Part shown: positions 18,492-26,303 of the stretch, one piece after another | Layout of the letters: each line of letters starts with the position of its first letter | Numbering within the stretch: position 1 is the stretch's first letter | The notes under the pieces: model-generated | What the model was told of the DNA's origin: nothing | Seen by the model: the letters and a program-made list of their open reading frames with translations, nothing else | The model's database searches: none | Made by a program: the position numbers and the translations under genes | Source: Solobacterium sp. | GTDB taxonomy: Bacteria > Bacillota_I > Bacilli_A > Erysipelotrichales > Erysipelotrichaceae | Assembly: GCA_017430925.1 (NCBI GenBank) | Contig: JAFRMA010000033.1 | Coordinates: 1 to 38,683, forward strand | DNA length: 38,683 bases | Reading direction: 5' to 3'

Positions 18492-19741
18492 AAGACCAAG
18501 TGAAAGTATCCGTAGTGATTCCTGTTTACAATGTTGAACAGTATCTTCGCGCATGTCTTGATAGTGTTCTTGCGCAGACATTGCAGGACATCGAAATCAT
18601 CTGTGTAGATGATGCGTCACCAGATTCCTGCCCCCAGATTTTGGATGAGTATGCAGAAAGAGAGCCGCGGGTTACTGTAATCCATCTGTCGAAGAATTCC
18701 CAGCAGGCATTTGCCCGTAACCGAGGTATGGAGATCGCTTCCGGGAAGTATCTGTATCTTCTGGATTCCGATGATCTGATTGAACCAGAAACCCTGGAAT
18801 ATCTGTATGCATTGGCAGAAAAGGATGATCTGGATGTGATTTTCTTCGATTCACAGGTGATCTACGACAGTGAAGAATTAAAGGCGCATCACGCGAATTA
18901 TCCTGCATACCGCACCGGAAACTATGAAGATAAGATTTATGCCGGCATAGATCTGTTTAAGAGTTTTATCCGGCAGGATGAATGGACCTGCTATGTGCAG
19001 AGACAATTCTGGCGTATGGATTTTCTCCGGAAGGAAAACGTATACTTCCCGGAAGGACATGAACACGAGGATGAGGTATTCCCCTTTGAAGGATTACTTC
19101 TGGCAGAACGGGCGAGGTATATCCCGGAACAGTTTTTTATCCGCCGGTACCGTGAGAATTCTGTGATGACCTCTGGTATTGCCCCGAAGAACTTCTACGG
19201 CTATTTCATGTGTTATCTTCAGATGATCGAGTTTCTGGAAGAGAGAAACATACACTGTGCGGAAACAGAGTTCAACGTTGCCAGGATGTATGACAAGATG
19301 GTTAAGTTTTACCCGATGTTGAAAGAACAATATAATCTTGAAGAACAGTTTAAGACACCGGAAGAAAAACAACTCTATCAGTACTTCCGGTATTCACAGG
19401 ACACGAAAGAATATTATGCGCCGATCAGTCATCGGCTGATACAAGAACTGAAACAGTATACAAAAGTGTATATCTACGGTGCCGGACAGATTGGAAAAGT
19501 CGTACTGAAAGCATTACTGAGTGAAGAAATCGTTCCGGAAGCAGTTATTGTCACAGATAAGACAAATCAACCGGAGAAGATCCTTGGCATACCGGTGAAG
19601 GAAATAACGGAAGTTGATGATTATGCGGATGCCATGGTAGTGGTCAGTGCCTCCAAGAAATATGCGGATGAAATCATGAAACTGCTGGAAAACAGAAGTA
19701 TCCCGCATGTATACAGAAGACAGTACCAGATTGAGGGATAG
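18488..19741 (+). CDS. GT2-family glycosyltransferase with C-terminal Rossmann-like domain
   Basis: The 417-residue protein has an N-terminal GT2 domain (VSVVIPVYNVEQYLRACLDS, DDASPDS near 41-47, DSDD at 93-96). A linker is followed by a C-terminal nucleotide-binding-like domain from about residue 324: KVYIYGAGQIGKVVLKAL, then ILGIPVKEI and AMVVVSASKKYADEI. The GxGxxG-like turn suggests a Rossmann fold, as seen in PglD-like or methyltransferase-associated domains of polysaccharide enzymes. A similar domain starts the protein at 23945. The 4-nt overlap with the upstream glycosyltransferase argues for coupled translation and a shared pathway. The specificity is unknown. Confidence 0.87.
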   Translation: MKDQVKVSVVIPVYNVEQYLRACLDSVLAQTLQDIEIICVDDASPDSCPQILDEYAEREPRVTVIHLSKNSQQAFARNRGMEIASGKYLYLLDSDDLIEPETLEYLYALAEKDDLDVIFFDSQVIYDSEELKAHHANYPAYRTGNYEDKIYAGIDLFKSFIRQDEWTCYVQRQFWRMDFLRKENVYFPEGHEHEDEVFPFEGLLLAERARYIPEQFFIRRYRENSVMTSGIAPKNFYGYFMCYLQMIEFLEERNIHCAETEFNVARMYDKMVKFYPMLKEQYNLEEQFKTPEEKQLYQYFRYSQDTKEYYAPISHRLIQELKQYTKVYIYGAGQIGKVVLKALLSEEIVPEAVIVTDKTNQPEKILGIPVKEITEVDDYADAMVVVSASKKYADEIMKLLENRSIPHVYRRQYQIEG

Positions 19742-19761
19742 TAGGATAAAAAATGATTTTG

Positions 19762-19770
19762 TGGTATAAT
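19762..19770 (+). promoter_or_regulatory. Extended -10 promoter upstream of the cytidylyltransferase fusion gene
   Basis: TGGTATAAT fits a perfect extended -10 (TGnTATAAT). The hexamer ends 8 nt before the ATG at 19779, so initiation at the usual distance gives an mRNA with little or no 5' leader. No ribosome-binding site lies in this gap. No -35 is needed for extended -10 promoters and none is obvious. Confidence 0.55.
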
Positions 19771-19778
19771 TTACACGC

Positions 19779-21110
19779 ATGAAAAAGATAGTGACCTACG
19801 GGATATTTGATAAGTTTCATCATGGACATTTGAATTTGTTAAAACACGCTAGGGAACTAGGTGATTTTCTTATTGTTGGAGTCGCGTCAGATGAATATGC
19901 TCAGGACAGAGGGAAACTCTGTGTTGTGGACCCGCTTGACATTCGTATGGAGAATATACGGAATACCGGTTTGGCTGATGAGGTACTTGTTGAGGATCAT
20001 GAAGGTCAGAAGATTGAAGATATTGTCAGGTATGGGATTGATGCGTTTGTCTGCGGATCAGACTGGCAGGGTCAGTTTGATTATCTGAAGCCCTATTGTG
20101 AGGTGATTTATCTTCCTCGTACGGAGGGTATATCTTCCACGATGATCCGCAATCAGAAATACCCTCAGATACGTCTGGGAATGATCGGAAGCGGACGAAT
20201 CGCGCACCGGTTTGTCAAAGAGGCTTCGGCAGTGGAGGGTATATGTCTGACCGGCGTTTATAATCCGCATCGGGAAAGCGCCTGTGCGTTCGCTGCACAG
20301 GAAAATCTCGGACATGTGTGGAGCACTCCTCAGGAAATGTACGAAGATGTAGATGCGGTATATATCTGTTCTCCTCACCAGACGCATGATCAATATGCGG
20401 AGGACGCTTTGACACATCACAAACATGTTTTATGTGAAAAGCCGCTATCTTTCAAAGAAGAGAATATACACAGATTATATGCGTTAGCTGAACAAAATCA
20501 CTTGGTACTGATGGAAGGAATCAAGACTGCCTACTGTCCGGGTTTCCTTAAATTGATACGGACTGTAAACAGTGGTGTAATCGGTGAAGTAACAGATATA
20601 GAGGCTTCTTTTACACGTCTTACTGAAGATGATCTCAGGGAATGGACGGATGATCAGTTCGGAGGAAGTTTTACGGAATTCGGCAGTTATGTCCTGTTGC
20701 CGGTAATTAAGTTTTACGGTACAGATGTACAAGTAGATCATATCCATAGTACAAATAAGAATCACGTGGATAGTTATACAAAGATGGTTCTTTCCTGCGG
20801 GAATAAGACGGCTACGGTAAAGACAGGCATCGGTGTAAAGACCGAAGGACAATTAATTATCGCCGGCACAAAGGGATATATCGTCGTAGATGCGCCATGG
20901 TGGAAAACCACCAGATTTGAAGTACGTCATGAAGACCCGAATCAGAAGGAAATCTGTGAAAGCCGGTTTATCGAAGAAGGACTGCGTTATGAAATCGGCG
21001 ACTTCCTCTATCGGATTGAAGGACATCCAGGCAGGGATGACCGGCTGACTGCGGAAGAATCTGCCGCAATCGGAAGAATACTGGAACAATTCCTGAGGGA
21101 AAGACAATGA
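19779..21110 (+). CDS. TagD-like glycerol-3-phosphate cytidylyltransferase fused to Gfo/Idh/MocA oxidoreductase
   Basis: The 443-residue protein has two domains. Residues 1-128 match TagD/TarD cytidylyltransferases, which make CDP-glycerol from CTP and glycerol 3-phosphate. They show TYGIFDKFHHGHLNLLKHA with the HxGH active site (H14/H15-G-H17), GSDWQGQFDYLK and the closing RTEGISST (114-121). Residues 131-443 form a Gfo/Idh/MocA NAD(P)-dependent oxidoreductase, with IRLGMIGSGRIA as dinucleotide-binding turn and CEKPLS with the catalytic lysine (221), plus the alpha/beta C-terminal domain. The fusion could couple making or reducing a polyol with its activation, but the substrate is inferred only. 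Its own promoter lies just upstream. The end overlaps the next gene by 4 nt. Confidence 0.88.
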   Translation: MKKIVTYGIFDKFHHGHLNLLKHARELGDFLIVGVASDEYAQDRGKLCVVDPLDIRMENIRNTGLADEVLVEDHEGQKIEDIVRYGIDAFVCGSDWQGQFDYLKPYCEVIYLPRTEGISSTMIRNQKYPQIRLGMIGSGRIAHRFVKEASAVEGICLTGVYNPHRESACAFAAQENLGHVWSTPQEMYEDVDAVYICSPHQTHDQYAEDALTHHKHVLCEKPLSFKEENIHRLYALAEQNHLVLMEGIKTAYCPGFLKLIRTVNSGVIGEVTDIEASFTRLTEDDLREWTDDQFGGSFTEFGSYVLLPVIKFYGTDVQVDHIHSTNKNHVDSYTKMVLSCGNKTATVKTGIGVKTEGQLIIAGTKGYIVVDAPWWKTTRFEVRHEDPNQKEICESRFIEEGLRYEIGDFLYRIEGHPGRDDRLTAEESAAIGRILEQFLRERQ

Positions 21111-23125
21111 TGAATATCTGGGCACATCGGGGATGCAGTTATACATTTCCGGAAAATACACTTTCATCTTTTGCGGAAGCACTGAAATACGATATTTCCG
21201 GTATCGAGCTGGATATCCAGCTGACGAAAGACAGACAAATCGTGGTGATCCACGATGAAACCGTAGACCGTACAACAGACTGTACAGGTGAAGTCAGAAG
21301 TTATACTCTGGCTGAACTGCAGCGTATGCATATCCGCGGTGATGAAAATGAACATATACCGACGATTCAGGAAGTTTTTGAATTGGTTAAACCTGTATGT
21401 CTCAGCCGGGGAGTATTGATCAATATTGAACTGAAAAACAGTGTAATCCGTTATGAAGGCATGGAAGAAATGATTCTGGATCTGGTGGCAGAATACCAGC
21501 TGGAACCATATGTTATCTATTCTTCCTTTAATCCGGATTCCCTTGTACTATTGAAGGAACTTAAGCCGGAGATTCATGCGGGCGTCCTGGCTCCGGAAGA
21601 GACCAAGTGTCTGGAGATAGCGGAAAAGATACACGCGGACGCGTTACATCCGTTTATCAAATACCTGGATGTGGAAGATCTGCGGAAAAAGACGACATTG
21701 CCTGTACGGGCATGGAATGTTTACCAGTTTGAACCATTCTATCCCAATGAAGGAGAATTGGAAATCCAGGACCTGGATGTACTTGAGAAACAAGGTGTAA
21801 CAGATATCTTCACTAACGCTCCGGAGAAATACGTGCCTTTGTATTCGGCAGATAAATCCCCGGAGATTTTTTTGATTCAAGACTATGACGTGGATGAAAA
21901 CAGCGGCGTAATGAAACAACAGGCTGGCAGAATGACCAACTGGCTCCCTGTACATGTCTATGCCGGGGACAGGATCTTCCTGAGTGAGAATAACCGGCCG
22001 GTAAAAGTATATTTCTATCAGACAGATATACGTGAAGAGCTTGTTTATACCTATACCTATGCGGAAGATGGTAACTGGCATGTGTATGATCACTGTGAGG
22101 ATTTCGATCCGGCAAAGGAATCTATGACAATCGCTCAGGAGGGATATATCCGTCTTTCTTTCCCATACACCGGGCATCAGTACTTATCCGGGATAATCCG
22201 CCTGGAAAGAAACATACAAATCAGTACAGACTGGCCGGATTACTTTCAGGAAGAATGCCGGAAGACCGCAGATACCGTAAATCAGCTGCACAGACCCGGA
22301 GACCTGGTCTATCTGCTTGCGACAGATACACACTATGCGTCAGGAAGTATGTGGGATGATTCTTTCCGGAATATGAAGATGCTGAGCCGGAGGATCCATC
22401 CGGATGGGATGATCCATCTTGGAGATTTTACAGACGGCAATATGCCGGAGAAGGTTACCCGGGAGTATGTCTCTGTGGTGATGAAGGATCTGTATTCTCT
22501 GGGCATTCCGGTATACTGCACAATAGGTAATCATGACCGCAACCGGTTCCGCGGCAACCCGGAAGGGATATCCGCAGAAGCAGGCGCGTCTTTATACCTG
22601 AGACAAAAGAACAGTTATTACTATCAGGATATCCTTGGACAGAAATTACGCATGTTTTTCCTGGATTCCTTTGATCCGGATCAGAAAGAAAGATACGGTT
22701 ATCCTCTGAAAGAAATACTCTGGACCGCGCTGCATCTTCCCTGGCAGAAGAGAGATTGGAGAGTGGTATTCTTCTCCCATGTTCCTGTACTGGCGTCTAT
22801 GCATGTCTGGAGTAAAAGGATACGCGGAGGAGAGCTGCTTCTGAGATTGTTACAGGCATTTAACCGGAAAGAAAACAGAATTTACGGGTTTATTCACGGG
22901 CATAATCACTCGGAACAAGTGAACACACAGTTCTCTTTTCCCATTATTTCTCTGGGCTGTAATAAACCGGAATATTTTGAAGATCATAAACCGGAAGGAT
23001 CACACACCGAAAAACGAGATATGCATACGGTCACACAGGATCTGTTTGATGTGCTGATCATCCATCCGGAAGGGACTATGGACAGGATCCGCTTTGGTGC
23101 GGGTACAGACGGGAGGATCGGCTAA
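21107..23125 (+). CDS. Glycerophosphodiester phosphodiesterase fused to calcineurin-like metallophosphoesterase
   Basis: The 672-residue protein starts with a GDPD domain (about 1-245). H7-R8-G9, ENT (16-18), ELDIQLTKD and IHDE (H49) supply the known catalytic histidines and metal ligands, and INIELKNS and TNAPEKY close the barrel. A beta-rich middle region (about 250-390) may bind glycan. The C-terminal metallophosphoesterase has all signature motifs: DTH (407-409), HLGDFTDG (437-444), GNHDR (474-478), FFSHVP and HGHNHSE. No signal peptide was seen, so it seems cytoplasmic unless anchored by partners. It overlaps its upstream gene by 4 nt and LicD by one base. A role in hydrolysing glycerophosphodiesters and then the phosphate ester is plausible but inferred. 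Confidence 0.88.
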   Translation: MMNIWAHRGCSYTFPENTLSSFAEALKYDISGIELDIQLTKDRQIVVIHDETVDRTTDCTGEVRSYTLAELQRMHIRGDENEHIPTIQEVFELVKPVCLSRGVLINIELKNSVIRYEGMEEMILDLVAEYQLEPYVIYSSFNPDSLVLLKELKPEIHAGVLAPEETKCLEIAEKIHADALHPFIKYLDVEDLRKKTTLPVRAWNVYQFEPFYPNEGELEIQDLDVLEKQGVTDIFTNAPEKYVPLYSADKSPEIFLIQDYDVDENSGVMKQQAGRMTNWLPVHVYAGDRIFLSENNRPVKVYFYQTDIREELVYTYTYAEDGNWHVYDHCEDFDPAKESMTIAQEGYIRLSFPYTGHQYLSGIIRLERNIQISTDWPDYFQEECRKTADTVNQLHRPGDLVYLLATDTHYASGSMWDDSFRNMKMLSRRIHPDGMIHLGDFTDGNMPEKVTREYVSVVMKDLYSLGIPVYCTIGNHDRNRFRGNPEGISAEAGASLYLRQKNSYYYQDILGQKLRMFFLDSFDPDQKERYGYPLKEILWTALHLPWQKRDWRVVFFSHVPVLASMHVWSKRIRGGELLLRLLQAFNRKENRIYGFIHGHNHSEQVNTQFSFPIISLGCNKPEYFEDHKPEGSHTEKRDMHTVTQDLFDVLIIHPEGTMDRIRFGAGTDGRIG

Positions 23126-23952
23126 TGATTGAACTGGATAATGATACATTGCGAAAAGTTCAGCTGATCCAGCGTGAGATGTTGATCGAAGTAGACCGGA
23201 TCTGCCGTAAACATGATATTTCTTATACAATCATTGCCGGTACGTTATTAGGCGCAGTACGTCATAAGGGGTATATTCCCTGGGATGATGACGCGGATAT
23301 AGCCATGCTGCGGCCGGAATATGACCGTTTCCGTCAGATCTGTGAAGAAGAACTTGATCAGGCAAGGTTTATCTTCCAGGATCACCGGAACACTCCCGGG
23401 TACCGGTGGGGTTACGGAAAACTGAGAAGAAAAGACACACTGTTTCTGCGTGAACACCAGGAACATATGCCGTATTTTCAGGGAATCTTCATCGATATCT
23501 TTCCTTTGGACGAAGTGCTGGAAAATCGTATACTGCGCACATGGAAGAACTTTGAATGTTTCTGCGTACGCAAAGCGTTGTGGTCGGAAGTAGGGAAGAT
23601 TGCGGACCGGTCACCTGCTAAACGGGCAGTATACCGGTGGATCAATCATATCCCGGAGAAAACGATTCTGAACTATTATGAGAAGATGATACACAAAGCA
23701 GGTAAGAAAAGGTCTTCCATGGTTCGTATACTGATGTTTCCTACCCCGAATAACCAGTATATGTACCTGAAAAAGTGGTATGAAAACCGGGAAGAGATTG
23801 AATTTGAGCACTATCTGTTTTACGGTATTAAAGAGTATGATGAATACCTGTCATTTAAGTTTGGAGATTATATGACGCTTCCGCCGGAAAGTGAACGAAA
23901 AACACATCCGGTATCACAAATCAAGGTAATCGATATAAAAGACGATGATTAA
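23125..23952 (+). CDS. LicD-family phosphotransferase
   Basis: The 275-residue product carries the LicD/fukutin-family core AGTLLGAVRHKGYIPWDDD followed by ADIAM (aspartates near 54-58), the metal-dependent nucleotidyltransferase-fold active site. Known members transfer phosphocholine from CDP-choline, or ribitol phosphate from CDP-ribitol, to glycans. GIFIDIFPLDEV and the C-terminal FGDYMTLPPESERKTHPV are also typical. GGGAGG lies 8 nt upstream. The gene overlaps its upstream neighbour by 1 nt (TAATG) and its downstream one by 8 nt. Because a CDP-glycerol-type synthase lies in the same operon, glycerol phosphate is a reasonable donor group here. Choline genes (licA, licC) were not seen. Confidence 0.9.
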   Translation: MIELDNDTLRKVQLIQREMLIEVDRICRKHDISYTIIAGTLLGAVRHKGYIPWDDDADIAMLRPEYDRFRQICEEELDQARFIFQDHRNTPGYRWGYGKLRRKDTLFLREHQEHMPYFQGIFIDIFPLDEVLENRILRTWKNFECFCVRKALWSEVGKIADRSPAKRAVYRWINHIPEKTILNYYEKMIHKAGKKRSSMVRILMFPTPNNQYMYLKKWYENREEIEFEHYLFYGIKEYDEYLSFKFGDYMTLPPESERKTHPVSQIKVIDIKDDD

Positions 23953-24751
23953 TGAATTCACGGAGAAAATCAGAAGACAAAAGATCTTTCTGTTTGGTAC
24001 AGGATTTGTGGCAGAAATGTTTTATCGTGCCTTGGAACTCAATGGCCTTGAGTCTGGTGTGGAAGGCTGTATCGTCTCTTCGGAAGAATATCTGCGGCAT
24101 GACTTTCACGGGTTACCAGTATATACGGCAGCGATGTGCGCAGGCAGGAAAGAACTGGTATGTATTGCGGTTCACGAGGCGAACCGGGAGTCCGCGGAGA
24201 ATATTCTGAAGAATCACGGGATCCACGATTTTGTATGGATCTATCCCATGATTTATCCTCTGGTCTATGGAGATGTACAGGAGGAGAGGAACATACCTTT
24301 ACAAGAACTCATGGTACATCAGAATCCGGAATATTACTGGATCGAAGCCAGATTCAGCGCTGCTGTTGAACATGCAAAAGAGCACCCGGATTATAATATC
24401 TACCGCAAGGCTATTGCCCTGCACACAAGTCCCAGAACGGCAGAATACCGTTTACAGAAGATGCTGGAACTGATTCAGGGATTTGAACGTTCCGGATATG
24501 ATTCACAATATCCGATTTTGATTGATGACCAATTCAGGATCATTGACGGCCTGCACAGAGCAGCTTTGTGTATATGGAACGAAATCGAAGAAATACCCTG
24601 CAGGATCGTTAAGGCTTCAAAGAACTATGAATTATTGCTTGACGACCGTAATTTCCTGCCGGAGAAGAAACTGAAAGAATACGGATTCACTGCAGAGGAG
24701 ATTCAAAGGCTGCAAGGCTACCGCAAGTTGATGGAGAAGAAATACAGATAG
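23945..24751 (+). CDS. Rossmann-like plus ParB-like domain protein of the glycan locus
   Basis: The 268-residue protein has an N-terminal nucleotide-binding-like domain (KIFLFGTGFVAEMFYRALEL, then GLPVYTA and VCIAVHEANRESAENIL). This resembles the C-terminal domain of the glycosyltransferase at 18488. The last 80 residues contain a ParB/sulfiredoxin-like motif from residue 191: ILIDDQFRIIDGLHRAALCI, with DGLHR at 201-205 and then EEIPCRIVK. ParB-like folds bind CTP in partition proteins and act as kinases in some metabolic relatives. No helix-turn-helix is visible, so a DNA-partition role is unlikely. It overlaps licD by 8 nt, which ties it to phospho-decoration. The function is unknown. Confidence 0.75.
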   Translation: MINEFTEKIRRQKIFLFGTGFVAEMFYRALELNGLESGVEGCIVSSEEYLRHDFHGLPVYTAAMCAGRKELVCIAVHEANRESAENILKNHGIHDFVWIYPMIYPLVYGDVQEERNIPLQELMVHQNPEYYWIEARFSAAVEHAKEHPDYNIYRKAIALHTSPRTAEYRLQKMLELIQGFERSGYDSQYPILIDDQFRIIDGLHRAALCIWNEIEEIPCRIVKASKNYELLLDDRNFLPEKKLKEYGFTAEEIQRLQGYRKLMEKKYR

Positions 24752-24752
24752 A

Positions 24753-25346
24753 ATGAAAAAGAACCGCTTAATTCCAAAGATTGCCGGTGAGACAAGAGAA
24801 GATCATATCCCTCTGATGTTTGATGAATCCATGGAACTCCTGCTGGATTATATTGAGACACATGAAGAGATCGAAAAAATATTGGAGATCGGCACAGCCG
24901 TCGGCTGGTCAAGCATGTGTATGGCAGGAGTCCGGAAAACGATCCACGTGGACACGGTGGAGATTGATCTGGACATGGCTGAGAAAGCCATACATAACAT
25001 ACGCGACAATGATCTCCGGGATCAAATTACAGTACATCATATCGATGCCCTGCAGTATGAAACCGGGAAGATCTTTGATCTGATCTTCATCGATGCCGCA
25101 AAATCCCAGTACATGAACTATGTCGATCACTTCTTCGCTAATAGTCATCCGGGGACGATGTTTGTCTTTGACAACCTGAATTTCCATGGTATCGTAGATG
25201 ATCCATCCCTGTCCCACAACCGCTCCACAATACAACTCACCAGAAAGATCCGGGAATTCCGTGAACAGTTATCCGGAGATCACCGCTTCACAACACAATT
25301 CATGGATATCGGAGATGGTATCGCATTTGCTGAAAGAATCGTATAG
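24753..25346 (+). CDS. Class I SAM-dependent O-methyltransferase (YrrM/TrmR-like)
   Basis: The 197-residue protein shows the SAM-binding motif ILEIGTAVGWSSMCMA, then the acidic VDTVEIDLD (motif II), IDALQY and DLIFIDAAKSQYMNY, as in the catechol O-methyltransferase-like family. The family includes YrrM/TrmR, which methylates 5-hydroxyuridine at the tRNA wobble position. It also includes small-molecule enzymes. Metal-binding Asp residues (FIDAAKS and VFDNLNF) are present. It starts 1 nt after the previous stop. The substrate could be tRNA or a locus-specific sugar or lipid; sequence alone does not decide. Confidence 0.85.
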   Translation: MKKNRLIPKIAGETREDHIPLMFDESMELLLDYIETHEEIEKILEIGTAVGWSSMCMAGVRKTIHVDTVEIDLDMAEKAIHNIRDNDLRDQITVHHIDALQYETGKIFDLIFIDAAKSQYMNYVDHFFANSHPGTMFVFDNLNFHGIVDDPSLSHNRSTIQLTRKIREFREQLSGDHRFTTQFMDIGDGIAFAERIV

Positions 25347-25354
25347 GAAGTATA

Positions 25355-26269
25355 GTGAGAGTGAATGGTAAGATGAAAAGAAAAAAAGTGATATTACTGA
25401 CGAATGAGCGGTCCGGGCAGGGAAAGATACGCAGGTGTATTTATGACATCCTGACGATTTTCAGTGACGCCGGATATGACGTGATCGTACGTCCTGTATT
25501 CTCCATGCCCAAAGATGAACAGATTACTGCGGAAGATCATCCGGATATGGTGATCTGCTGCGGTGGTGACGGTACGCTTCATCATACGATCAACACGATG
25601 ATTCAGAAAAATCTGGATTATCCTCTCGGGTATATTCCCATGGGTACGACAAATGATTTCTCCCGCAGTCTGGAACTTCCCCGGAAAACAGAAGATGTAT
25701 GCCGGGCAATTCTGGACGGAGATATCATCGACTACGATATCGGTAAATTCAACGATGAGTATTTCAACTATGTAGCTGCGTTCGGGGTTTTCTCAGATGC
25801 CAGTTACACGACCAGACAGGAAGACAAAAACCTGTTCGGTTATGCGGCATATGTAGTCAACGCGATATCCAATCTGCCTCACTATGTCTCAGACCAGTAT
25901 CATATGACGATTCATGCGGACAGCTTTGAGGCAGAAGGAAACTATATCTTCGGGGCTGTCAGTAATTCCATGAGTATCGGTGGTATGAGGATCAAAGGCT
26001 TCACAAGAGAACGTCTGACGGATGGTAAATTTGACCTGTTCCTGATCAAAGCTCCGCAGAATGCGAATGATCTGACAGAAATCGCTCTGGCATTAAGTTC
26101 CGGTGACTATAACCATCCCTATATAGAAATGAGAGAAATCACGAGAGTGGAATTTGAATCCAATGAGGAGACCGGCTGGACACTGGATGGAGAATTCGGG
26201 GGAACACATAAAAAAGAGATCATCACCCTGGGCAAGAAGATCAAGATGATCGTACCGGCAAGAAAATAA
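25355..26269 (+). CDS. Diacylglycerol kinase-family lipid kinase (YegS/DgkB type)
   Basis: The product of about 300 residues belongs to the soluble DAGK catalytic family that phosphorylates diacylglycerol or related lipids with ATP. Motifs are ICCGGDGTLHHTIN (nucleotide-binding GGDGT), PMGTTNDFSRSLELP and the C-terminal WTLDGEFGG. In Gram-positives DgkB recycles diacylglycerol released by lipoteichoic acid synthesis, which fits the glycerol-phosphate context. Start choice is uncertain. GTG at 25355 has AGGAAG close by, while ATG at 25373 gives MKRKKVILLTN but has no clear ribosome-binding site. A bidirectional terminator follows. Confidence 0.88.
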   Translation: MRVNGKMKRKKVILLTNERSGQGKIRRCIYDILTIFSDAGYDVIVRPVFSMPKDEQITAEDHPDMVICCGGDGTLHHTINTMIQKNLDYPLGYIPMGTTNDFSRSLELPRKTEDVCRAILDGDIIDYDIGKFNDEYFNYVAAFGVFSDASYTTRQEDKNLFGYAAYVVNAISNLPHYVSDQYHMTIHADSFEAEGNYIFGAVSNSMSIGGMRIKGFTRERLTDGKFDLFLIKAPQNANDLTEIALALSSGDYNHPYIEMREITRVEFESNEETGWTLDGEFGGTHKKEIITLGKKIKMIVPARK

Positions 26270-26294
26270 AGGATCGAACGAATCGATCCTTTTT
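26268..26294. terminator. Bidirectional terminator between convergent operons
   Basis: The stem AAAGGATCG and CGATCCTTT around AACGAAT has T runs on both strands. It ends the lipid-kinase transcript on the plus strand and the YdjH-like gene on the minus strand. Confidence 0.85.
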
Positions 26295-26303
26295 ATCTGT
26301 AAA

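Noticed and set aside
23945..24751. Chromosome-partition ParB protein
   Set aside because: No helix-turn-helix or dimer region, no parA or parS-like site nearby, and tight coupling to licD.
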